From Pelagilacustribacter hypolimneticus (GTDB taxonomy: Bacteria > Pseudomonadota > Alphaproteobacteria > Pelagibacterales > Pelagibacteraceae), in assembly GCA_965235125.1 (NCBI GenBank), contig CBDDXH010000015.1:1-19504 (forward strand): a DNA stretch of 19,504 bases, read 5' to 3'. The notes under the pieces are model-generated. The model made no database searches and was not told where the DNA came from. It saw nothing but the letters and a program-made list of their open reading frames with translations. A program made the translations under genes and the position numbers. The first letter of the stretch is position 1, and each line of letters opens with the position of its first letter. This document shows, in pieces, positions 8,369-17,315 of this stretch.

Positions 8369-9295
8369 ATGTTGAATTTATTCCAAAAAACAATTTCAGA
8401 ACCAGTAGAATTTAAAGGTATTGGACTCCATAGCGGTTTAAAAAGTTTAATTAAAATTTTACCCGCTAAAGAAAACTTTGGAATAATTTTTAAAAGAACA
8501 GATCTAAAAGAAAAAAATATTATAAAAGCAAGTTTTGAAAATGTTTCTTCAGCTAAGCTTTGTACAACTATTCAAAATGATTCTAATGTAAGTCTTTCAA
8601 CCGTTGAGCACTTGTTAGCAGCTTTATATATAGTAGGTATTGATAACGCTTTAATAGAAATTAACAATTCGGAAGTACCAATTTTTGACGGATCATCTAA
8701 AGATTTTGTTGAAACTATTTTCAGATTCGGAGTTAAAGAACAAAACGCAAAAAGAAAATATTTAAAAATATTGAAAAGATTCGAATATAAAGAAAATAAA
8801 AAATTTATTTCTATAGAGCCCAATGAAAATAGTTTAAATGTTGATTTTGAAATAGTTTATTCAAACAAAGTCATTGGTACTCAAAGAAATCAGATTAATT
8901 TCTCTGACAAAGATTTGTCAGATGTTTACACGTCAAGAACATTTTGCTTATTTGAAGATATAGAAAAAGTTAAAAAAATTGGCTTAGGTCAGGGAGGGTC
9001 TTTAGATAATGCAATAGTTGTAAAAGGTAACAAAATTTTAAATTCTACAGGTTTAAGAAATAGCAAAGAATTTGTAAACCACAAAATTTTAGATTTAGCT
9101 GGTGACTTCTTATTATCGGGCTACCGAATTTTAGGGAGTGTAACTTGTAGTCAGGGCGGTCATAGTTTAAGTAATTTATTTTTAAGAAATTTACTAAAAG
9201 ACAGATCAAATTACTCTATAGTTGAGCTAAATGAATCTGAAAATATAAAAACATATTTTAAAACATCAATAAAAAAGCTAGCTATTAACGTTTAG
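8369..9295 (+). CDS. lpxC: UDP-3-O-acyl-GlcNAc deacetylase LpxC
   Basis: LpxC is the zinc enzyme that removes the N-acetyl group from UDP-3-O-acyl-GlcNAc, the committed step of lipid A synthesis. The frame can begin at TTG 8354, but I choose the ATG at 8369: the promoter-like element would start RNA right at the TTG. From this ATG the key residues fall at the E. coli numbers as I recall them: VEHLLA with zinc ligand His81, HKILDLAGD with His238, Asp242 and Asp246, and GGHSLSN with catalytic-type His265. GQGGSLDNAIV (about 207-217) is also characteristic. Length is 308 residues, normal for the family. An outer membrane with lipid A is therefore expected. No Shine-Dalgarno is visible. Confidence 0.96.
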   Translation: MLNLFQKTISEPVEFKGIGLHSGLKSLIKILPAKENFGIIFKRTDLKEKNIIKASFENVSSAKLCTTIQNDSNVSLSTVEHLLAALYIVGIDNALIEINNSEVPIFDGSSKDFVETIFRFGVKEQNAKRKYLKILKRFEYKENKKFISIEPNENSLNVDFEIVYSNKVIGTQRNQINFSDKDLSDVYTSRTFCLFEDIEKVKKIGLGQGGSLDNAIVVKGNKILNSTGLRNSKEFVNHKILDLAGDFLLSGYRILGSVTCSQGGHSLSNLFLRNLLKDRSNYSIVELNESENIKTYFKTSIKKLAINV

Positions 9296-9341
9296 TCCTT
9301 TAAAAATATACCTGATTAATTTAATTTGATATGAGTTAGTC

Positions 9342-10169
9342 ATGCATCGAAAATTAATTTATTTTTTTTTTATATTTTTTTTTATTACTTCTTGTTCCAA
9401 AAAAGAACCAGAATCAAATATACCTCCAAACAGAGATAAAGCTTTAGAAGTTTATAAAGAGGCCTTAGAAGCTTTGGATAAAGGAGATGCATTTTATGCA
9501 GCTAAGAAATTTTCCGAAGCGGAGCCAATTTTGCCTACAGTTGAACTTTCCGCAAAAGCTTCTTTAATGTCTAGCTATTGCCTTTATCTAATAAATTTTC
9601 ATACTGAAGCAACAGCAGGTTTAGAGCGTTTTTTAAGTCAATATCCCGCAGATAAGAATGTGCCATATGCCCATTATTTGATGGCTATTAGTTCATATGA
9701 ACAAATTTTAGATGAAAAAAAAGATATTAAGCCATTGCTAAAATCTAAAGAAAAAATAGAATTTTTCTTAAAAAATTTTTCAGATACAGAGTATGCGTTA
9801 GATTTAAAATTTAAATTAGACTTAGTAAATAATCAACTTGCAGCTAAAGAAATGTATATTGCGAAATACTATATAAAAAATCAAAAGTGGATACCAGCAA
9901 TGAATAGATTAAAAGTTATAGTTAGAGATTTTTCAAACACTGTATTTATCGAAGAAGCCTTACACAGATTAGTAGAAATTAATTATACAATTGGCTTAAC
10001 AGAAGAAGCACAAAAAGTTGCGGCAATTTTAGGTTACAATTACAATTCAAGTGAGTGGTATGCACAAAGTTATAAAATTTTGAATAAAAGTTATATATTA
10101 ACTAAAAAATCAGAAATTAAAAAAGATGAGGGATTAATAAAAAGAACAATTAAAAAAATTCTTGGTTAA
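9342..10169 (+). CDS. bamD: Outer-membrane assembly lipoprotein BamD (ComL family)
   Basis: BamD is an essential lipoprotein of the BAM complex, which inserts beta-barrel proteins into the outer membrane. The N-terminus is a lipoprotein signal: MHRK, a very Phe/Ile-rich core, and a lipobox ITSC with the lipidated cysteine at residue 18. The 275-residue protein then shows helical TPR-like repeats: ALEVYKEALEAL (33-44), AAKKFSEAEP, the second repeat around FHTEATAGLERFLSQYP, then YAHYLMAISSYEQI, and LHRLVEINYTIGLTEEAQKVAAILGYNY near the C-terminus, all typical of BamD. The signal region is built on two T homopolymers (9362-9371 and 9375-9383). It sits 46 nt after lpxC and 5 nt before ligA, the alphaproteobacterial order except that recN is missing. 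Confidence 0.93.
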   Translation: MHRKLIYFFFIFFFITSCSKKEPESNIPPNRDKALEVYKEALEALDKGDAFYAAKKFSEAEPILPTVELSAKASLMSSYCLYLINFHTEATAGLERFLSQYPADKNVPYAHYLMAISSYEQILDEKKDIKPLLKSKEKIEFFLKNFSDTEYALDLKFKLDLVNNQLAAKEMYIAKYYIKNQKWIPAMNRLKVIVRDFSNTVFIEEALHRLVEINYTIGLTEEAQKVAAILGYNYNSSEWYAQSYKILNKSYILTKKSEIKKDEGLIKRTIKKILG

Positions 10170-10174
10170 AATAA

Positions 10175-12214
10175 ATGTCTAATAAAGAAGATGGTATAAT
10201 TAAAATTTATCTAAATAAAGTAAAATTAATAAAAAAATACGATAAATATTATCACGATAAAAATTCTCCTCCGATCTCGGATCAAAAATATGATGAGTTA
10301 AAAAAAAATATTTTAGAATTAGAAAAAAAATATTTATTTTTGAAAAAATTTATATCCATTAATGAGAGGATTGGATATAAGCCTTCTTCAAAATTTAATA
10401 AAATAAAACATTCAAGACCCATGCTTTCCCTGGCTAATGCTTTCGATGGCAATGATATAAATGATTTTGTTAAAAAAATTAATAATTACTTAAATAATAA
10501 AAATTTAAATTTATCTTTTTCTTTAGAGCCTAAAATTGATGGAATTTCAGCATCCTTAACATATCAAAATGGACAATTAGTAGGAGGTTTATCAAGAGGC
10601 GACGGTGAAACTGGCGAAGATATACTTGAAAATCTTAAAACTATTAAACAAATACCACATAGCATAAAAGCAAAAGATTTACCAAAAACTTTTGAAGTTA
10701 GAGGCGAGGTTTATATTGGAAAAAAAGATTTTGAAAAGATAAAAGACAAATTTGCTAATCCTAGAAATGCTGCCGGGGGCTCATTGAGGCAAAAAGATTC
10801 TTATCAAACTGCACAAATACCATTAAAATTTTTTGCATATGGTTTTGGTCAAATAGATCCTTTTGTATTTAAAAAACAGTCGGAATTTTTGGAAAAAATT
10901 AATGAATGGGGATTTAAAACTAATCCTCTTAATTTTTTGGCTAAAAGCACTAAAGAAATTGATGATCATTATAACAAAATTGAAAAAATTAGATCAAATT
11001 TAGATTATGATATTGATGGCTTAGTTATAAAAATCGATGATCTGAGTTTACAAGCTAGATTAGGAAATACTTCTAACTCTCCAAGATGGGCAATCGCTTA
11101 TAAATTTTCATCTGTTCAAGCTACAACAAAAATTAAAGATATTATAATTCAAGTAGGCAGAACAGGAGCATTAACCCCAGTAGCTAAAGTTGAACCAGTA
11201 ACTGTTGGGGGAGTTGTGGTTTCTAATGCTACATTGCACAATGAAGAAGAAATTTTAAGAAAAGACATCAGGATAGGAGACGTCGTAACCATTCAAAGAG
11301 CAGGAGATGTTATTCCTCAAGTTGTTTCAGTAGATTTAAGAAAGAGAGACATCAAATCAAAAAAATTTATTTTTCCAACTAAATGTCCTTGTGGTTTTGA
11401 CACTATAAAAGAAATGAATGTTAGTACTAAAAAAGTAGATGCTGTAAGAAGATGCCCAGATAGAGGATATCAATGTCAGTATATTGCAAAAGAAAAACTA
11501 AAACATTTTGTTTCTAAAGATGCATTTAATATTGAAGGATTAGGAAAAAAAATTATAGATCAATTTTGGGATTTAGCATTAATCAAAAAACCATCAGATA
11601 TTTTTAACTTAGATTACCAAAAAATAGAAAATTTAGAAGGGTGGGGTAAATTATCAGTCAATAATTTACAGTCTGCGGTAAATCAATCTTCGCAAATTCT
11701 ACTTGATAAATTTATTTATTCTCTTGGCATTAGACACATTGGACAAGAAAACGCTAAACTTTTAGGTAGTTTTTTTAAAAATATTAATAAATTTACTGAA
11801 TTGTTTAATTTTTCTAAACGAAAATATTTATTGAAAAATATCGGTGAACTGGATGGAATAGGATTGGTTCAATTAAAATCTTTAGAAGAATTTTTTTCAA
11901 ATCCAATGAATGAAGAAATAATATCATCATTGATGAAGCATTTAAAAATAAAAGACTCTAAGACTTTGAACAAAGACGGCATGTTGAGCGGTAAGACAAT
12001 TATGTTTACAGGAGGATTTGAAAAAATTAGCAGATCCGAAGCAAAATCATTAGCTGAAGAAAATGGTGGCAAGATACTTGGCAATGTTTCAAGTAAACTA
12101 AGTATACTGGTAACAGGCAATAGTAAACCAACTAAATCAAAAATTGAAAAAGCTAAAGAGCTAAGAGTAAAAATTATCTCTGAAACTGATTGGTATAAAT
12201 TATTAAATATTTGA
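10175..12214 (+). CDS. ligA: NAD-dependent DNA ligase LigA
   Basis: LigA seals nicks in replication and repair, using NAD+. Length is 679 residues (usual ~670). Domains in order: Ia with YYHDKNSPPISDQKYDEL (25-42); adenylation domain with catalytic Lys120 in EPKIDG (118-123), then RGEVYI, NPRNAAGGSLRQ and DYDIDGLVIKID; OB fold with QVGRTGALTPVA, ATLHNEEEI and GDVVTIQRAGDVIP; a four-cysteine zinc finger; HhH repeats (IYSLGIRHIGQENA); and a C-terminal BRCT domain starting at LSGKTIMFTGGF. The zinc finger spacing is unusual (C-x-C then C-x6-C, against C-x2-C and C-x5-C in E. coli). The last 12 nt overlap the end of the convergent aminopeptidase gene. Confidence 0.97.
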   Translation: MSNKEDGIIKIYLNKVKLIKKYDKYYHDKNSPPISDQKYDELKKNILELEKKYLFLKKFISINERIGYKPSSKFNKIKHSRPMLSLANAFDGNDINDFVKKINNYLNNKNLNLSFSLEPKIDGISASLTYQNGQLVGGLSRGDGETGEDILENLKTIKQIPHSIKAKDLPKTFEVRGEVYIGKKDFEKIKDKFANPRNAAGGSLRQKDSYQTAQIPLKFFAYGFGQIDPFVFKKQSEFLEKINEWGFKTNPLNFLAKSTKEIDDHYNKIEKIRSNLDYDIDGLVIKIDDLSLQARLGNTSNSPRWAIAYKFSSVQATTKIKDIIIQVGRTGALTPVAKVEPVTVGGVVVSNATLHNEEEILRKDIRIGDVVTIQRAGDVIPQVVSVDLRKRDIKSKKFIFPTKCPCGFDTIKEMNVSTKKVDAVRRCPDRGYQCQYIAKEKLKHFVSKDAFNIEGLGKKIIDQFWDLALIKKPSDIFNLDYQKIENLEGWGKLSVNNLQSAVNQSSQILLDKFIYSLGIRHIGQENAKLLGSFFKNINKFTELFNFSKRKYLLKNIGELDGIGLVQLKSLEEFFSNPMNEEIISSLMKHLKIKDSKTLNKDGMLSGKTIMFTGGFEKISRSEAKSLAEENGGKILGNVSSKLSILVTGNSKPTKSKIEKAKELRVKIISETDWYKLLNI

Positions 12215-13924
12215 GCAAGCTTCTTTTAGTTGTGTTAGCTCAAATCTATTCATAAATTTTTTTAATGCTTCAAATACTCTCTGATGATATTTATTTAGCC
12301 AATTTCTTTCAAAAGAATTTAAAAGTTTTTTTTCTATTAATGTTTTATCTATAGGAACTAAAGTTAAATCTTCAAATTTTAATTTCTCTTTATCTTTTTT
12401 AACATAAATTAAATTTTCAATTCTTATGCCAAAATGATTTTTTTTATAATAACCTGGTTCATTAGAAGTGATCATACCCTCTTTAAATTTTACCTTATTT
12501 CCTCTTGAGATGGCTTGCGGTCCCTCATGAACATTTGAAAAATAACCTACGCCATGTCCTGTACCATGCGGGTAATCTAAATTTATATCTTTCAAAAATT
12601 TTCTCGCTGATTGATCAATTTTATCTCCATATGAATTTTTATTAAGCTTATATGAAGCTACAGCTATGTGTCCTTTTAATACCCTGGTATAGATCTCTTT
12701 AATTTTATGATTTTTTACATCAAGAGATAAAGTTCTCGTAACGTCTGTGGTCCCGTATAAATATTGACCGCCTGAATCTACTAAATAAACATCACCTTTT
12801 TTTAATAAGCGATTACTTTTTTTATCAACTTTATAATGAATTATTGCACTATTAGGGCCAGAACCTGAAATAGTTGGAAAACTTAAATCATGAAAAGATT
12901 TATTTTTTCTTCTAAATTCTAAAAGTTTTTCTTGTGCTGAAATTTCACTTATCTTCTTTGTTTTAAAATTATTTTTTATCCAAAAAATAAATTTTGTTAA
13001 TGCCGCACCATCATAGATATGAGATTTGATTGAGTTTTGAATTTCTGTTTTATTTTTTATAGATTTTAAATTGTAAATTGGATCTTGCTTTTCTAATATT
13101 GAATTATTTTCTTTAATGATTGACTTATAAAAAAAAGAACAAGTTGAAGTGTCTATTAAAATATTTTTTTTAGTTAAATTTAAAAAGAAATTGGGCAGTA
13201 AGTTAAAATCATAAATTTTAACATTTTTATTTATTTGATATTTAAAAGAGTTGTTAATTTTTTTAAGATTACAGAATAATAATACTTTACCATTTTCATC
13301 AACTACAGCGTGGGAGTTAGGTAATGGAGAATATCTGGTATCCTGTCCTCTTATATTTAATAACCAAGCAATATTTTCAGAAGCTGTAATAAATAAATAA
13401 TTAACTTTATTTAATTTAATTAAATTAATTAAATTGGCTAATTTTTTTTCTACTTTAAATCCAGCATCTTTTTTATTAATTAAATAAAAAGGTTTAATAT
13501 TTAAATTTTTGTCTCTATTCCAAATTAAATCAACTAAATTTTCATTAACTGGTCTTAACTTTATAAAAGTATTTCCAAAAAGTCTATTTAGAGTATTTTC
13601 CGTATGAAGTTTTGGATCAAAACCCAAGTTTAAATTTTTATTTTTAAAAACATTAAAAGGATATTCTTTAGGAATATTGCAGATTTGAAATTCCTTCCCA
13701 CACTGGATCTCTGCTTGTATGGTATATCTACCGTCTACGAATATGTAGTTTTTATTTTTAAGAATAACTGCAAATCCAGCTGAGCCCGTAAAATTAGAGA
13801 TATATTTTAAATTATCTTCAACTGCAGTAACATATTCACCAAAAAAGTTATTATTTTTTGGTATTATGTAACCATCTAAATTAAAAGTTTTAAAAAGTTT
13901 TCTTAAATCTATTATTTGTTTCAT
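12203..13924 (-). CDS. pepP: Xaa-Pro aminopeptidase, long (three-domain, M24B) form
   Basis: This metallopeptidase removes an N-terminal residue followed by proline; it is probably cytosolic, as no signal peptide is seen. At 573 residues it has the long form with two creatinase-type N-terminal domains (FTGSAGFAVI at 45-54, FVDGRYTIQAE at 62-72; then SENIAWLLNIRG at 182-193) before a pita-bread M24 domain. Dinuclear metal ligands are visible: Asp383 (VDSGGQY), Asp394 (GTTDVTRT), His457 (GTGHGVG), Glu489 (NEPGYY) and Glu503 (RIENL). The C-terminal tail WLNKYHQRVFEAL is typical of the long form, so the classical E. coli PepP (441 residues) is a relative, not the closest type. It starts in an ATGA overlap with the upstream uvrD. 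Confidence 0.93.
   Translation of the reverse strand: MKQIIDLRKLFKTFNLDGYIIPKNNNFFGEYVTAVEDNLKYISNFTGSAGFAVILKNKNYIFVDGRYTIQAEIQCGKEFQICNIPKEYPFNVFKNKNLNLGFDPKLHTENTLNRLFGNTFIKLRPVNENLVDLIWNRDKNLNIKPFYLINKKDAGFKVEKKLANLINLIKLNKVNYLFITASENIAWLLNIRGQDTRYSPLPNSHAVVDENGKVLLFCNLKKINNSFKYQINKNVKIYDFNLLPNFFLNLTKKNILIDTSTCSFFYKSIIKENNSILEKQDPIYNLKSIKNKTEIQNSIKSHIYDGAALTKFIFWIKNNFKTKKISEISAQEKLLEFRRKNKSFHDLSFPTISGSGPNSAIIHYKVDKKSNRLLKKGDVYLVDSGGQYLYGTTDVTRTLSLDVKNHKIKEIYTRVLKGHIAVASYKLNKNSYGDKIDQSARKFLKDINLDYPHGTGHGVGYFSNVHEGPQAISRGNKVKFKEGMITSNEPGYYKKNHFGIRIENLIYVKKDKEKLKFEDLTLVPIDKTLIEKKLLNSFERNWLNKYHQRVFEALKKFMNRFELTQLKEACSNI
12209..12245. terminator. Inverted repeat across the ligA/aminopeptidase convergent junction
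   Basis: ATTTGAGC (12209-12216) and GCTCAAAT (12238-12245) are a perfect 8-bp inverted repeat with a 21-nt loop. The left arm contains the ligA stop codon, and the whole element lies in the last codons of the aminopeptidase gene. On the + strand a 7-T run follows at 12257-12263. It may act as a terminator embedded in coding sequence, but the loop is long. Confidence 0.35.
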
Positions 13925-15963
13925 TTTAACATCTTATTTTTTTTAAATCTTTCCCAGCCAGGGCTTCTATATTCATCATTAAAATCTATATCAATATCTT
14001 GATTAAATTCGAAATCATTTTTTAATTCTGACGCACCTTCAATCTGATTTTTTTCAATATTTTTTTCTGGGATTTCATTTATAAACCTTGAAGGTAAGGC
14101 ATCCATCCATTCACCATGATAGGATCTCTTCATGGCAAAAGATAAATAAGCTTCTTTTTTAGCTCTGGTTATGCCCACATAAGCCAGTCTTCTTTCTTCT
14201 TCTAGAGCTTGATCCCCTTTTTCTTCTAATGATTTTTGATGCGGAAACAAACCCTCTTCCCATCCTGGTAAAAAAACAACATCAAATTCCAATCCTTTTG
14301 CAGCATGCATGGTCATCAAATTAATTTTTTCACCCTCCCATTCTTTATCAATAGATGTAGCAAGGGCAACGTGTTCTAAAAAAGATTGTAAATTATCATA
14401 TTCATGCATAGCTCTTAAAAGTTCTTTAATGTTTTCTAACCTATTTTCATTCTCTAAATCTTTTTTATTCTTAAGCATTTCAGAATAACCAGATTCGTCT
14501 AATACAATTTTTAAAAGATCGTAATGTTTGTTTGTTTTTGCATCTAATCTCCATTTATCAATCAATTTAGTTAGATGTAATAAGATTGTTTTTATTTTAG
14601 GCTTTAAACTATCAGCTTCTAAACTTTTTTTAATAGTATCTTCAAGACATAATTTATTTTGACTACCAAAACTATATAATTGATTAAGCGTACTTTCACC
14701 CACGCCTTTTTTTGGGTTTTCGATTACTCTCTCTAAGGCTAAGTCATCATATTTTTGATTTATAATTCTTAAATATGCAACTGCATCTTTAATTTCCTTT
14801 CTTTCATAAAATCTAGTTCCGCCTAAAACCCTATAACCTAAACCTACTTTAAGAAATCTTTCCTCAAACTCTCTTGTTTGATAAATAGCTCTTACTAAAA
14901 TAGCTACATTATTTAGAGAATATTTTTTTTTTAGTTTATTTTCCATAATATCACTAATATTTTCAGCTTCTTCTCGACCTGTTTGGTAACAATTAAGTTT
15001 AACTTTTTCACCTTGTTGAGCAGATGACCAAAGTTTTTTTTCAACTCTACCCTTGTTATGCGAGATTAGGCTTGAGGCTATTTCTAAAATATTTTTTGTA
15101 GATCTATAATTTTGTTCTAGTTTAAAAACTTTGCAATTTTTATAGATATGATCAAACGTTAAAAAGTTTTTTATTTCTGCACCTCTCCAACTATAAATAG
15201 ACTGATCGTCATCTCCAACACAACAAATATTTTCTTGTTCATTGACCAAAAGATTTAACCATTTAGCTTGGATAAAATTAGTATCTTGAAATTCATCTAC
15301 TAAAATATATTTAAAATTATTGTTATAAATTTTCTTTATATCTGGATGTTTTTCAAATAATTTTACACAATACAAAATAAGATCGCCAAAATCACATGCA
15401 TTAAGTTCTCTAATTTTAATCTGATAGATTTTATAAATTTTAAAAATAGATTTTTCTAATCCAGAAAATTTATTTTCTTTAATATCCTCTGGTAATAAAC
15501 CTTTATTTTTCCATTTATCTATGAAGGATAAAATAAATGCAGGTGTAATTTTTTTTGCATCTACATCTTCAGCTTTGCAGATGTTTCTTACTATTTTTTT
15601 TTGATCATCGGTATCTAAAATAGTAAAATTTCCCTTCAAGCCAATAGCTTCAGCGTGTCTTCTTAAAAATTTGACACTAATTGAATGAAAAGTGCCAAGC
15701 CACGGAACTCCAGTTGACTTTTCACTCATATATTTAAGCACTCGATTTTGCATTTCTTTTGCAGCTTTATTTGTAAACGTTACGCATAGGATTTGATTTG
15801 GCCACGCTTTTTTTGAATTTATAATATGCGCTAGTCTCGTAGTTAAAACTCTAGTTTTGCCTGAACCTGCGCCAGCTACTATTAAGTTAGGACCTTCCGT
15901 GCTTAACACGGCTTCTTTTTGTTCCTTGTTTAAATTTTCTATTAATTTATCTATAGAATTCAT
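13921..15963 (-). CDS. uvrD: Superfamily 1 DNA helicase UvrD/PcrA
   Basis: UvrD/PcrA is an ATP-driven 3'-5' helicase for nucleotide excision and mismatch repair. All SF1A motifs are visible: Q motif LNKEQKEAV (11-19), motif I AGAGSGKT (30-37), Ia VTFTNKAAKEM (61-71), II VDEFQDT (222-228), III GDDDQSIYSWRGA (250-262), IV LEQNYRS (282-288), V MTMHAAKGLEFD (550-561), VI RRLAYVGITRAKKE (591-604). Length is 680, a little short of E. coli UvrD (720), with a reduced acidic linker before the C-terminal PGWERFK element (669-675). Rep is an alternative; the overall pattern favours UvrD/PcrA. The start is 67 nt from the divergent AsmA-like gene and no Shine-Dalgarno is seen. Confidence 0.94.
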   Translation of the reverse strand: MNSIDKLIENLNKEQKEAVLSTEGPNLIVAGAGSGKTRVLTTRLAHIINSKKAWPNQILCVTFTNKAAKEMQNRVLKYMSEKSTGVPWLGTFHSISVKFLRRHAEAIGLKGNFTILDTDDQKKIVRNICKAEDVDAKKITPAFILSFIDKWKNKGLLPEDIKENKFSGLEKSIFKIYKIYQIKIRELNACDFGDLILYCVKLFEKHPDIKKIYNNNFKYILVDEFQDTNFIQAKWLNLLVNEQENICCVGDDDQSIYSWRGAEIKNFLTFDHIYKNCKVFKLEQNYRSTKNILEIASSLISHNKGRVEKKLWSSAQQGEKVKLNCYQTGREEAENISDIMENKLKKKYSLNNVAILVRAIYQTREFEERFLKVGLGYRVLGGTRFYERKEIKDAVAYLRIINQKYDDLALERVIENPKKGVGESTLNQLYSFGSQNKLCLEDTIKKSLEADSLKPKIKTILLHLTKLIDKWRLDAKTNKHYDLLKIVLDESGYSEMLKNKKDLENENRLENIKELLRAMHEYDNLQSFLEHVALATSIDKEWEGEKINLMTMHAAKGLEFDVVFLPGWEEGLFPHQKSLEEKGDQALEEERRLAYVGITRAKKEAYLSFAMKRSYHGEWMDALPSRFINEIPEKNIEKNQIEGASELKNDFEFNQDIDIDFNDEYRSPGWERFKKNKMLK

Positions 15964-15993
15964 AATTGTTATTAATATCTATATACTACTTAA

Positions 15994-16020
15994 TTGACCA
16001 TTATAAATAAAAAGTAAAAT
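15994..16020 (+). promoter_or_regulatory. Possible promoter for the AsmA-like gene
   Basis: TTGACC at 15994-15999, a short 15-nt spacer and TAAAAT at 16015-16020. Transcription would start only a few nt before the ATG at 16030, giving a nearly leaderless message. The short spacer and AT-rich background make this weak. Confidence 0.25.
16000..16005 (-). promoter_or_regulatory. Possible -10 element for uvrD
   Basis: On the minus strand this reads TATAAT, a perfect -10 hexamer, about 37 nt before the uvrD start codon. I see no good -35 at the expected distance. It lies in the 66-nt divergent intergenic region, which is very AT-rich, so a chance match is possible. Confidence 0.3.
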
Positions 16021-16029
16021 TTTCTTTTT

Positions 16030-17307
16030 ATGAAAAAAAAAAAATATATATTTTTTTTATATTTACTTATATTTTTTGTTATTATTTTTTTTACTTACTT
16101 TTTTATACCAAAATTTTTTGACTATTCGCCACAGCTAATTCAAGAAAGCTTTAAAAAAAATAACAACATAAATATTAAGAATATTTCAATTATTAACTAT
16201 AAAATTTTTCCAACGCCACGACTCGTATTGCCCGGAGTTGATTTAGAGTTTGATGATAATATTTTAAAGGTAGAAAACGCCGAAGCTATTTTAATCCTTA
16301 ATCCATCTAATATAATTAATTATAAAGTATTTAATTACAACAAACTTGAAATAAACGGTGGTTTAACAAATATTGAAATTAATCGAGTCAATCAAATATT
16401 CGATCTTCTAAAAGAACAAAATAAAATTAATTTTAAAAAAAATACTATTATATTTTTAGAAGAAAATAAAAAACTATTTGAAATAAAAGATAGTTTAATA
16501 AAATTAAATTCCAAAAATAATATTCAAAAATTAAATATAAATGGTATTTTTTATAATTATAAAACCTCTTTTTTTTTAAACAATGAAATTGATAAAATGA
16601 ATATTAAATTAACAATACCAGAACTTAATATATCAACTAATATTTTATTAAAGAACGAAGATAATTTTAAAACAAATGAAGGTTTAGTTAATATTAAAGT
16701 TTTAGACAATTTTTTTCAATTTAATTTAATTAGAGATAAAGATATTAAAATTAATAATGGGCTTGCGCGAAGTAGCTTAACAAACTTTTCATTTAATGGC
16801 GATTTATCTTTTAAACCTTATTTTTTTTTTAATTTCAATGTTGAGCCTTCAACTCTAAATATAGAAAAATTAATTGTTATGACTCAGCAAAAATATTTTT
16901 CTGAGAATTCTCAAGCAACTGAATTCATGAGAAAAACGAATGGTTCTTTAAATTTTAGTGGAATGTTTGAAGGTATTGTAGTCTTTAAAAATAGTGAAAT
17001 TTTATTTCAAAACTTTAAATTGAATAAAGAAGATCAAATATTTATTGATGCCAGAGTATCTGAATTTGGAAAAAAAGAAAAAATAGAATTTAATTTAATT
17101 CATAACGTTAAAAATATAAAAATATTTGGATTTGTAACCCCATCTGACTCCAAAGTTACTTTCGAAAAAATAATATTTGATAAAGAGGTCTTTACAGAAG
17201 AAAAAGTTAAAAATTATGAAGAAAAATTTAAAAATGATGTGATTAATAATTTATTAAGTAATTTTTTTAACGAAAAAAAAATAAAAAAATTTTTTCAAAA
17301 CTTTTAA
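16030..17307 (+). CDS. AsmA-like inner-membrane-anchored protein
   Basis: A 425-residue protein with one N-terminal membrane anchor (about 6-26) after a lysine start, the rest predicted periplasmic. The region following the anchor, INIKNISIINYKIFPTPRLV and then LPGVDLEF, has the pattern of the AsmA N-terminal domain (a beta-rich repeat with a 'P.P.l.l..v.i' core). Later parts are rich in alternating hydrophobic/polar residues, fitting the long beta structures of AsmA-like proteins, which are linked to lipid transport or outer-membrane homeostasis. It is shorter than E. coli AsmA (617). The coding region opens with a 12-A run (16033-16044). It stands alone, divergent from uvrD and convergent with fumC (8 nt apart). 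The exact role is unknown; the family call is moderate. Confidence 0.65.
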   Translation: MKKKKYIFFLYLLIFFVIIFFTYFFIPKFFDYSPQLIQESFKKNNNINIKNISIINYKIFPTPRLVLPGVDLEFDDNILKVENAEAILILNPSNIINYKVFNYNKLEINGGLTNIEINRVNQIFDLLKEQNKINFKKNTIIFLEENKKLFEIKDSLIKLNSKNNIQKLNINGIFYNYKTSFFLNNEIDKMNIKLTIPELNISTNILLKNEDNFKTNEGLVNIKVLDNFFQFNLIRDKDIKINNGLARSSLTNFSFNGDLSFKPYFFFNFNVEPSTLNIEKLIVMTQQKYFSENSQATEFMRKTNGSLNFSGMFEGIVVFKNSEILFQNFKLNKEDQIFIDARVSEFGKKEKIEFNLIHNVKNIKIFGFVTPSDSKVTFEKIIFDKEVFTEEKVKNYEEKFKNDVINNLLSNFFNEKKIKKFFQNF

Positions 17308-17315
17308 AAATTAAT

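Noticed and set aside
8572..8823. Minus-strand frame of 83 codons opposite lpxC
   Set aside because: It lies inside an intact essential gene and shows no domain or start signal.
9362..9383. Two poly-T runs as a terminator before bamD
   Set aside because: They are inside the bamD coding sequence, encode the Phe-rich signal core, and have no preceding GC stem.
11869..12120. Minus-strand frame of 83 codons opposite the BRCT end of ligA
   Set aside because: It is antisense to a well-conserved BRCT domain and has no supporting motif.
13385..13440. Repeated TTAA/TTTAATT motifs resembling a short tandem repeat
   Set aside because: They encode an Asn/Leu/Ile-rich stretch of the aminopeptidase and reflect AT-rich codon use; there is no regular period.
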